From positions 383,253 through 447,252 of the forward strand of contig SIJG01000074.1 of NCBI GenBank assembly GCA_023374025.1: a stretch of 64,000 nucleotides of DNA. Direction: 5' to 3'. Position numbers and translations under genes: made by a program. Source of the DNA: Heterodera schachtii. Lineage: Eukaryota; Nematoda; Chromadorea; Rhabditida; Heteroderidae. Positions 22,909 to 32,598 of the stretch are shown here, piece after piece. The notes beneath the pieces are model-generated. The model was given only the letters and a program-made list of their open reading frames with translations, was not told the origin of the DNA and did not search any database. Position 1 is the first letter of the stretch. The number at the start of each line of letters is the position of its first letter.

Positions 22909-24331
22909 TTTCACGTGGCAGTTTTCGCGTGGCCATTTTCGCGTGAGGGCCATTTTAGCGTGGCCGTTTTCGCGTGGTTGCATATAAGCGAATTTTTTAT
23001 ATTTTGAAAAATTTTTTCACTCCCGTTTTACTTCGGGTGCTTAATTTAATCTATATTTAAGTAAATTTTATAAACTAAATTAATTAATACTGACAAATTA
23101 TTAAACAGTCTAATAATTTTTCACGGTATAATGCTCTGCTGGTATTAGTGTAGACTAGAGAATGGCAAATCAACCTTTTTATTAGTTTTTGCGGGGTATC
23201 AATTTAAATGTTGATATTTAATTAAATCAACTAACATTATGGCATCAACGCAAATATCAACGTAATTTTTAAAAATTGCGCTAATTTTTTAAAATTTAAA
23301 TGAGCGGTATATAATTTTATTGCGAGAGATAACGCAAAAATGAGAGAGTGCTGGATCTCAGTCCCAGTCATACAAAACATTTTTGATGAAGGAGGGTAGA
23401 GAAAATAATTTCAATAGAGAGTGCTATGGGAAGAGAATTCTCTTCCCTTCTTCGCTGAATCTTTTGGTAAGAGACGCAGATTCCTCACTATGTTCTCTAT
23501 TCTCTCTCTGTCTTATATCTCTTCCCATAACACTCTTTTTTAATTAATTTTTCTTTATTCTTCTTCATCAAAAATGTTTTGTCTGACCAGTACTGAGAGT
23601 TCAGCACTCTCTCATTTTGCCTTATCTCTCTCCCAAATGATATTTCCCGCTAAAAGTCATTTTTAAAATTTGCTTTAAATTTTCAAAAAATGATACAAAT
23701 TTTAAAAATAGCGTTGATATTACGTTGATGGCATAATGTTATGTTGATTTAATTAAATATCAACATTAATGTTGATATTTATTAAAACAACATCCGCTAA
23801 GAGAAAAATGTTGATTTGCCTTTCTCTAGTGTAGACTACCATACCAAATGCAATTTGGTATAAAATTTGTTTTCTCTTTCTGGCAGGCTTATTTATCATA
23901 ATTTGAAAAAATTTCCAACCCCTATTACAGAATTTTTTCTATATAAAATTGAGTTATTTGGCGTAAAATGTTTGGGGCATAATTTTTGTACGGCAAAAAA
24001 TTGAACAAAAAGTTAAGACTTTCCAATTGGTTAATCTCTTGGATATGTGAAAAGAAAAGTTCCCCGCCCCAGAAAAAGAAAAAAAGAAATGTCGTGATGC
24101 CGATGGTCGGATTCTGTGTCTCATTCAGTTGTCAATACTTGAAGTTGTTAATCTTTACAAGCATAAAAATGTCGACGCTTTTGAGTAAATAAAAGCAAAA
24201 AATTGTTTGAAATCGGGTTTGGGATTCGAAATAGGTCGAAATGTATGTCCGGCACCCATCCGACTAATTTCAGTCCTAATAGGCACTCACGCGAAAACGT
24301 ACTCCACGCGAAAACGGCCACGCGAAAACGT
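22909..24331. mobile_element. element with CACGCGAAAACGG modular termini, interrupted by a nested element
   Basis: Left terminus (22909-22976) holds five modules related to GCCGTTTTCGCGTGG; right terminus (24285-24331) holds three in opposite orientation (CCACGCGAAAACGG). Between them is a complete nested MITE at 23157-23827. Near 24203-24260 lies a core B phrase (GGGATTCGAAATAGGTCGAA). No coding sequence. Confidence 0.65.
23157..23827. mobile_element. nested Mutator-like MITE, 671 bp, 10-bp target duplication
   Basis: The direct repeat AGTGTAGACT lies just outside both ends (23147-23156 and 23828-23837). The element begins AGAGAATGGCAAATCAAC and ends with its complement, one mismatch in 18. 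Inner arms are also inverted (GTTGATATTTAATTAAATCA; CATCAAAAATGTTTTG; GAGAGAGTGCTGGATCTCAG), so nearly the whole element folds back. Nine- to eleven-base duplications are typical of Mutator-like elements. The MULE gene at 16 kb is a candidate source family, but their ends were not matched. Confidence 0.85.
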
Positions 24332-24432
24332 CCTGGCCCCTTTGTGGGGATGCCAAGGATAAAAAGTAAATGTAACAGAACGCCAATAATTATCCCTAAA
24401 ATATTTATTGGCGCTCTTTTTGGTGGCCGAAC

Positions 24433-25705
24433 GTTTCGTCACTGAACCTTTCGTCACTAAACTTTTCGTCACTGAACCTTTCGTCACTGAAATAAAATAA
24501 ATATTTTAAAAGTAAAAATAAATAATTTTTTTAAAATTATATACGTACATAACTGATTTATTTGAAAAAATATCAGTCTAATATTTAACTTTCTGAATTT
24601 TTGGGTTATTTCAGATATTTGGCTATACAGGAAGTATGTTAAATTGAGTGACGAGAAATTTTGAGGAATGGCATAACATTTAAAAAGTGCTTCTTGAACC
24701 AAACCCGGGTTCTAGTCGGTTTTACGCGTCCCATCATTTACGCGTCACAAAAACAGTTTTTTCAAACCGTCAATCGAAACTTTATACCTTCCGAATCGTC
24801 TAATTGTTCTAGATTGTATACTTTGATTATCGAAATGTGCAAAAGCAACCCTAAGCACACTTAATGATGTTAATAGAAAGTAAATTCATGTAAAAAAAAT
24901 ATACAAAAAGCCTAAGCCTAGGCTTAAGCCTAAAGCTTAAGAAGTCTAAGCAATATGAGTTGTCATGATACCTTAGGTTTAACAACGAAATTTTAGTTAA
25001 AAAAGATTATTGAATACCGGACAAAAAATAGGTTTTCTCTTAGTTATTAGTACGGCTAAAATACCATGGAACAGGGATGGCACGAAATTACGATTTCCAG
25101 GCTAATTTTTGGGGCATCGGATGCCATCCGTGCCATGGACACAAAATGTCCTGGGACGCGTAAAGTTTCATGGGACGCGTAAAACCGACTAGAACCCCAA
25201 ACCAGTGTAAGCACTTTGTTAAGCGAATGCTTAATGAATTTTAACGCTAATAGCACATTTTTGCTGATTATACATAATGTACCGGTCAACAATTAGGGGA
25301 AAAGGCCTTAAGAGATCGTCCATTTATCTGCAACACAACAATTTGTAATACTCTTTGCTGGATTCAAACAACCTGCAGAACAAGACCCATTGAAAATTTA
25401 ATCAAAAAACAAATTTTCGAACGCCCATATCTTTTTTCAATAGCATTTGCTTCGAAAAAGCTTCTCAACAAGAGCTTGCGATTTATACGAAGATTTTCCA
25501 ATTTGGTTGTCAAAACCTTTCAGAAGCTCATTTTCGGAATGGTGTGTTAAGTGAAATTTTTTCATACCATTTAGCACAAATTTAATAGGTTTTGGCTAAA
25601 AAATTTATAAATTGTATGGCATAGTGTTTGTTTTTTAAAAATTTATTTCAGTGACGAAAGGTTCAGTGACGAAAAGTTCAGTGACGAAAGGTTCAGTGAC
25701 GAAAC
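24433..25705. mobile_element. element with perfect 60-bp modular termini (GACGAAAGGTTCAGT)
   Basis: The first 60 bases consist of four modules of TTTCGTCACTGAACC with one variant (ACTAAAC); the last 60 bases are their exact complement, including the variant module in the matching position. It encloses a second element at 24707-25197. No coding region or transposase is seen. Perfect arms suggest recent insertion or ongoing conversion. Confidence 0.8.
24707..25197. mobile_element. nested TIR element (GGGTTCTAGTCGGTTTTACG)
   Basis: Starts GGGTTCTAGTCGGTTTTACG then CGTCCCA and ends with the exact complement; both ends hold two GACGCGTAAA modules. CCAAACC occurs on both flanks and may be the target duplication. 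Length 491 bp. Non-coding. Confidence 0.75.
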
Positions 25706-25934
25706 ATCAGGGAGCCCTCTTTTTTCCTTTTTACCGTCCATGACACATACTTACCAGAAATTCTATGGCGTAAACATTTTGGTGGTTATGATTTTTAAAA
25801 TTTATTGCAGCATATATCGGTTATTTATCCTTGTGAATTATCTTTTCGCATCACATTGATCACTTGTTGTTGTTTTCGTGCATTGTAATCAATTTTGGGC
25901 AATAAAAACAAATTTTGGTGAAAAATAAATTTTC

Positions 25935-26165
25935 GACATTTTGTCGGAACCGGGTCCGGGATTCGAAATTGGTCGAAATGGTGTCATATTCGTGATCAGC
26001 GAACCCGAAAACCTCTGAAAACATGTTTTCATAACTTTTAAAAAATTTAAAAAGGGGGGGCACCAGCTAAAAAAAAAATTCAGAAAGGGGGGGGGGACAC
26101 CAGCTTTACTATTACCAACGGGTGTCATAAGTGTGATCAGCGACCCTTAAAACCCCCGGAAATAT
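25935..26165. repeat. core B repeat fragments
   Basis: Two partial copies of the phrase GGTCGAAATGGTGTCAT, CGTGATCAGCGACCC, AAAACC occur in tandem here. The same phrase is inside the element at 18105-18541, near 24210-24260, and weakly near 21275 and 31390. Ends of these copies are not defined. Confidence 0.5.
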
Positions 26166-26775
26166 GTTTTCAGGTCGTAATAAAACAAAAAAGAAAATTT
26201 CATCAAAAAAACTAAATCAAAAGAAAGTTAGAAAATTCGGATTTTCAAATTTCCAAAATGTGGTCTTAAACTATTAAAAATCACTTAAAATGACATAAAA
26301 AGTATTCCCGAATTAAAATAGGTCAAAAAATTTTAAAATTAAAACGATTTGGCATCAATTTTCGGGTTTCGAACCAAAAAACGAGTTGAAGTAATAAAAA
26401 CGAGTAGGAACAATAAAAACGAGTTGAGTCAAAAACGAGTTGAAGTTTTACCCCTCGAGACGAATCGATTATTGGTGTATCATTTGTTCCATTTTTTTCT
26501 GGGGGGGGGGGGGTTGACTAAAGTACACCCAGAATACCTTCTGCTGGTCTTAATACCTGAAAAATTTAGGAGATTGAAGTTTGTTAAAGCAATTAGTTTT
26601 TTTAGTCCCTCATTGACTTTTTTCGTAATTCGATGCTTTTAAGTTCTCTTTAATTTATTTCTTTTCTATTTCCATTTTTTTAGATTTCAGGCTAAAGTTT
26701 TCATTTGACTTTTCACATAAATACTGACAAAACAAAACGCCCCCGCATTCTTTGTCTAACCGACCCAACGTTGAC

Positions 26776-29697
26776 ATGGCCTCTATTGATGAGAATGAGC
26801 AACTTGTGCAGGAAGAAAAGGTTTGTTTTCTGAGCAAATCACAGGGAATGGGATAATTAGTTCTGATCAACACCAACTAACTCAAAACGCTGAATTTGAG
26901 TATATCCTTTCCTTTAAAATTCTCACCCCCATTTCTCCATGATGACAGATTCAGGAACACCAATTGATGGACGAAGTCGTCAAGATGGACAACACCGATG
27001 CCGAGGCTGAGGACCATGGAGGTATTGGACATGAAGTGGCAATTGCGGTCAGTGGCGACAAGACGGATGGGTACGCCGTGGAAAGTCCGGTGGGAGAAGA
27101 GGAGGAGAAAGAAACGGAGGAACAAAACGACGATGCAATGCGACAGATTGCCGACGAAGTTGGGGTAGGCGAATGGAACAGCTCGGACAAGTCGAACATT
27201 TGGAGAAAAACACGGTGTGTTTCTAGGGACTTTCACTGGACGAAGGCAAAACAGCGAGCACCGACGCCGTCGTGGAACCGCCGGTGGCCATGGAAGAGAA
27301 GGAGGAGAAGGCGGCGGACGTTGGCAACGACGAAACGTCGGGAGAAAATTTGGATGCGGAAAACAACGAAAGCAAAGTGGGCACAAATGGGGTTCATTTT
27401 TAACCCTAAAACCTTTTTTTTGTAGGGCTATCAATCGCCGGTGTCTGAGGAGGAGCACCCCATTCAGCACATCGACGAACAACAACCGACTGTTGACGAA
27501 GGACAGACCCATGCTACCGTTGCTGCTGCTGACTCTTTGCCGCCTCCACCGTCGTCTGAACCGACCACCGATTCTTCAGCGGACAACGATGGCAACAACG
27601 AAGTGAGACTCATGCACTATAATATAAGAAAGAGATAAGGGCTTCGACCCGGAATTCCATACGATTCCCCCCCCCCCCCCCCCGCCTTCGCCAGCAAAGG
27701 CCATCAAAATGGGGCACTCTCTAATCGAGGGGTGGGGGGAGGCGGATAGGCCGGTGAAGGAGGGAAAGACCAAGTTTTACCTTGGCACTCCTTCGCAAAA
27801 TTGGTTGGCCCCCACCCCCTTCTAATGTATGCTTATGAGTTCAGTTAATCTTCCCTCCACTCTCAGATTGTCTCTCCCACTGCGCTCGAGCCACAATTGG
27901 TGCCCACTTCTGATGAGGAGGAGCAGAAGCCAAAGAATGCCGACGAAGCGGGGGATGATGTTGCAGCCAAAGAGAACACTTTGAGCAGTGGCGGCGCCAC
28001 GGCTTCTGACGGAACGACTGTTGTCGCGGCGTTCAGTGCCATCACTCCGACGCCCGCGCCGGCGGTTGGCCAGCAGCAAACGGAGCACCAGCTTAGCCAA
28101 CATCAGCAGCAGGCGGAACTGTGCGGAGCGAAGACGGCGCTGACTTCGGAGTCCACCGCCCGCGACAGTGCCGAGGATGAGACGGTGGGAAGGGGAAAAA
28201 GTGTACTTTCGATTGGTCAGGCAAAAGAGGGTGGTTTACGGACAACATCCTGGTTTTTAGCGCAAGGAGAAGGAAAATTTGTCGGCCCGCTACGAGATCA
28301 AAATCGACGAACTGCGCAAGCAGTTGGAGTTCTTCATACGCGAAAAGGCCAAGTAAGCGGATGGGGGGCGGGGTACACCCCAAAACGTCGCCGCCGTAAC
28401 GTCGCCAGCCCGAAACGTCGCCGCAAAAAAAAAAAATCTTCAAAATTTTAAGAAATAATTTGGGGGGGGGGGTGGATGAGGAATTGCGATTTTGTCGGGA
28501 ATTCGATTTTAGGGGCTATCCCTCCCACACCGAGCGACCAGGCCCGTATTATCCAGAAAAAAAAATTTCGGGGAGGGCACCAAGATATTTTTTTTAAGTT
28601 TCATCGCTAATTTTAAGGCGGAAAAGCGGTTTTGCTTCAAAAAATTTGCAGTTTTTGTCATTTTGGGGTCAAATTTTCAATAAAAAATTCAGGGTGGGGA
28701 GCACGTCCTTCTCCCCTCCTTCCCCCTTGGATACGGGCCTGGAGCGACATTTTGTTGGTCATCCCAATGCATAGGTTCCTCTCCTGACTCGCCTTTGTTG
28801 TCTTTTACGTTTTCTTCAAACTTATTTAGTTTCTATTTTTCAGACTGCAAATTGAGATTGACAAGGCGCAGAGCGGCTTCGAGGAGTTGAAGGCGCGGGT
28901 CGGCAAATTGGAAAAGGACTTGCGCAAAGCGGAGAAGGAGCGCACCGCGGCGCAGGCGGACGTTCAGGAACTCACGGCGCGCTTCAACAACACGGACACC
29001 GCACTTGGCAACGCGGAGCGCGAGATCGAGGCATTTTTTACACAATTTCTTGTTACGTTAATCCGGCCTAAACATTTCCAAACCATTAAAAATTAGCAAT
29101 AACTTTTCTTGAGAGCCGCCCTTTTACTCCGCTATTTATTTTTTATTTCAGCAACTTCGAAACGAGTTCAACAACTCGGAGAATATGGTGGACATGCTGC
29201 GCCGTCAGTTGGAGGCCGAGGTACTAGTATTTAAAATGACATACTGACCGGTTTTATTTTCTAATTTTCTCAATTACAAGTGTAACAAATTTACTGTTGT
29301 TTCAATCAACTGTTTCCCGTTGAATTTTAGGGTTTTCGTGTGCTGGTGGACGGCCAGCGCATCACCGCCGCCGGGCCCATGGAGGAGGGCGAGGTCGAGG
29401 TACACAATAATGAAACACAAATAAAACCTCTTAGTCAATAATTTATTTTTACTTAAAATGATTCATCATTTCACATTTTAGTTGTTTGAAGAGCAGCGCG
29501 GCGGCGCGGGCTGGACGGACGTGGCGGTGGTGGCAATTGTGGGCACTGCTGCCGCCGCCGTCGTCTGGATGTGGGGCTGGCGGCCCGGCGGCGGTGCGCA
29601 GCCCATCCATCAGGAAAACCCGGCCGACTGGCCGGAGCAAATCGCACCGATGGAGGATGGGCCGGCCGTCCACCACCCGCACGACAACTTTAGTTAA
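26776..29697 (+). CDS. acidic coiled-coil protein with C-terminal membrane anchor
   Basis: Ten exons (26776-26820, 26949-27164, 27227-27391, 27426-27602, 27867-28184, 28261-28352, 28844-29030, 29152-29220, 29331-29399, 29482-29697) close in phase to 517 residues. Residues 1-305 are acidic, Glu/Asp/Ser/Thr-rich and probably disordered. About 308-430 are a Lys/Glu/Leu coiled coil (DELRKQLEFFIREKAK, GKLEKDLRKAEKER, MVDMLRRQLEAE). Residues 460-479 form a hydrophobic helix (VAVVAIVGTAAAAVVW), followed by about 38 residues. The topology suggests an ER or vesicle membrane protein facing the cytosol, like kinectin-type or golgin-type proteins. I do not recognise the family. Intron 7 begins with GC at 29031. 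Convergent with the ING gene. Confidence 0.75.
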
Positions 29698-29862
29698 GTT
29701 TCTGCTCGTCTGCGGCCTCAATGAACGCATTGTCCGTTTGGGAGCGTTAATTTTTGATGTTTTTTGGCAATTCGTCACCGATTTTTGTTCCACGACTTTC
29801 GCCTCATTTATTGAAATTATTTTACCAATTTGTTGTTTCTTTTTGATGTCACAAAAACTCGA

Positions 29863-29868
29863 ATAAAT
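29863..29868 (+). terminator. poly(A) signal of the coiled-coil gene
   Basis: AATAAA lies 166 bp after the TAA, in a T-rich region. Confidence 0.5.
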
Positions 29869-30210
29869 GCTCAAAATATATATTTTGCTTCCAAATCACT
29901 TATTTTTGAGAAAAGGAAATATTGCTTGTTAATCGCTTGGATAGAATGTGGGCTCAAACTCCTACCCATTGCCTTTTTTAACTAAATAGGGCTGGGTGCA
30001 ATCTTCGATTGTGGCAATTTTTTCGTTCAGTAACCGTAACCTTTTGCGGGGTTGAGAAAATTCAATTCGGAATGATTTGTAGATATAATTCATAATTCTT
30101 TCATTCCTTTAAAATTAAGTTGATTTGTTTTTGTCAAAGGCACGTAAAAGGACTAACAAAAGCTATACAAAACATAAATTTCAATTAAATTTGTTTTTAA
30201 ATTTCTTCTG

Positions 30211-31932
30211 TCAATTGGGGCCGCTTCTTTTGTCACGCCTTTGTGAGGCGCGTTCACTCGGCGGTTGTTGGCGTCGTGACGCGTCTCTGTACTCGCGGCA
30301 TTTTGGGCAGTACCATTTGCCCTTCGGCGACGCCTTCAGTCCAACGCATTCGAAGTGAAACCATTCCAAGGGACATTCTTTGTTGTCACAGCCGACCATG
30401 TGGCCAAAGGAAACCTTAACAACGGACATAAAAAGGGTTTCCCAATTGAAACGTTTCATAGCCTCAGGCAGTGCCAATATTTTTAGTCATTTTAAAAGTT
30501 TCCCGAAAAGAAATTTATAAAACCCTCAAAACATCACTTAAAATTAGCCTCATGACCTCTAAAAAAGGAAAAAATTGCGATTTTTAACGTTTTTTTTTTT
30601 GATTTTAGCAATTGTTTTGCAGATTTAGTTTATTAGTTATAGTCAACTCCGAATACTGGGACCACGTTGGGATTTTACCGGAACCCTGGTTCCGACATTT
30701 GAGAAATATCGGAATCATCATCACGACAAAGTCGGAGTACCCGTATGCACAAAGATCCGAACCTCTGGTCGGGCCAAGCAAAAAAAAAAGAAGGAAATAG
30801 CCTAGGAAATGATGAGAAACCGGACCACCCACTCCAATTTTTATGCATACGGGTACCGGTGATCCTTTTTCGTCCTGACTCTCTGTCCCGACTCTTTAAA
30901 AATTCTGTCTCCGCAAAGCTCCCCAAAGTGTCTGTCTGTCACCTGTTGGCAGGTGCAATAGCGCGGCTCGTTCGGGTCAATTGGCATGTCCCCTTTGCCG
31001 ACGAATTGCGTCCCGCTGCTGCTGGCCGCCCCATCGATGCGCACACTCTCCGCTGAATCAGTGCCTTTACCAATTGTTAAACATCATCGTTTTCACTCCC
31101 CCCCCCCCTCCCACCTTTCGTTGCGCTGCTCGTCCCTTCCCTTGCGCTCGTCCGTCCCGTGGTGCCGCCTCTTTTCGCTGTCATTGAAGTGGAGGGCGCA
31201 GTCCCTCGCCTTCTGACGACGGACGTCTCATCTGAAAATGAGGATGAAAATGCAATGAAATTGAATCATTTGGAATAGCGCATTTTGAATTATATTAGAA
31301 CAAGCCAAATAGGGCGTAAAATCGGCGACTTTTTTGCGGACGTCTCAAAAATCTGCAATTTGGATTTTGGTCTTTTGTTCACATTCAAATTCGGAATTGG
31401 CCCCGCATGAATACAATATTTGTAATCATTGACCCCAAAAAGGCACAAAATGTTTTTCACGATTTCTTAAACAAAAAATTAACCGGCAATGTTTTCCTTC
31501 GATGTTCCGGGCGTCGATTGCGCCGTCCTTTTAGAGCGCTTCACAAAAGCGTTGAAACTGCTCGTCTCTTTGTCCAACTTTTGGATGAATGCGTCCACCA
31601 TTTCGTAAGTGCTCTCGGCGAGTTGAATCTTTTCATTGCACAAATCGTTGGCCCTTAAATTGTTTTTTGCACATTTTACTCATTTTATCAATTTTTTTTT
31701 TGCCACAAAATCCATACTTAGCGAATTGTTCTTCGATTTCCTCATATTTCCGCTTTCGTTCGTCTTTGCCCGTCTTTTTCCATGTGTTTGCCATTTGAGT
31801 CATTTTTTGTCTGAGCTCATTTTCTGCCACTTTCGCCTTCACGTCCAAAACTCGGATGTCATACAAATTCTCCTCCATTTTCCGATGGATTGGCCGCGAA
31901 TTCTTTAGACATTTTTCGTAAAGGTCTTCCAT
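30211..31932 (-). CDS. ING-family (inhibitor of growth) PHD-finger protein
   Basis: Five minus-strand exons (31932-31718, 31653-31484, 31231-31115, 31052-30943, 30414-30211) close to 271 residues. Residues 1-110 match the ING N-terminal helical domain ([40 protein letters not shown]). A basic Ser/Thr/Arg region follows. The C-terminal PHD finger (about 200-250) has all zinc ligands: CTC, GCDNKEC, EWFHFEC, WYCPKC, preceded by [12 protein letters not shown] proteins read methylated histone H3 lysine 4 and sit in histone acetyltransferase or deacetylase complexes in the nucleus. The large last intron (30942-30415) splits the PHD finger after CTCQQ. It shares a 666-bp upstream region with the strawberry-notch gene. 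Confidence 0.9.
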
Positions 31933-32598
31933 CTTTCTAAGGTTTCATAAAAGTGAATTAATACAATAAAATCCTTTAAGAGGGATAAAAATGGAAATTT
32001 AAGTTTATTTTTGTAATTTTAGGCCTTTCGAGCCAGCAGATAAAAAGTCATTTGACTAAAAAAAGATTTACATAATTAGCTCTTGCATTTTTAAAATAAG
32101 AAATTGCATGAGAGAGAGTAAAACAAAATGGTCATACACAAAAACGAGAAAGAGACGCAGAAAGTTGCGAAATTGCAAAGCAAAACGAAACAAAAATGAT
32201 GAAACATTTCTTTTCTTTTTTCATTTTTTTGAAGAGAAAAAAAAATTGGCATAGAGTCAGAAGAGAGATTAAATTTAAAAAGCAAATGATGAGCAATGGA
32301 CAAGCGTATTAAGCAATTCATTTGTTTGTTTCTCTTTGAATTCGCCCGCCAATTTTCATCACTTTTTAAAAACGGAATTAAAACTTGAAAATTATTAAGT
32401 TTTGTATTGTTACAAGATAATTAATGGTTTTTTTTTGGTTTGCTCTTAAACTAATTAGCTAATTACCAAACAATTAATATTTTCTTAATTTTACTTCTTG
32501 TTCGGCTATTATGCATATCCATTAACTATTCATTATGCAATTTTTTTTCCATTCCCATTAATAAATATGTCCTCTGTTTTAGCTGTTATTGTCATTTT
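31933..32598. promoter_or_regulatory. bidirectional upstream region of ING and strawberry notch
   Basis: The start codons of the two genes lie 666 bp apart and point away from each other. The spacer is AT-rich with no open exon. No TATA box or known operator is obvious. A shared promoter region is inferred from arrangement only. Confidence 0.4.
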
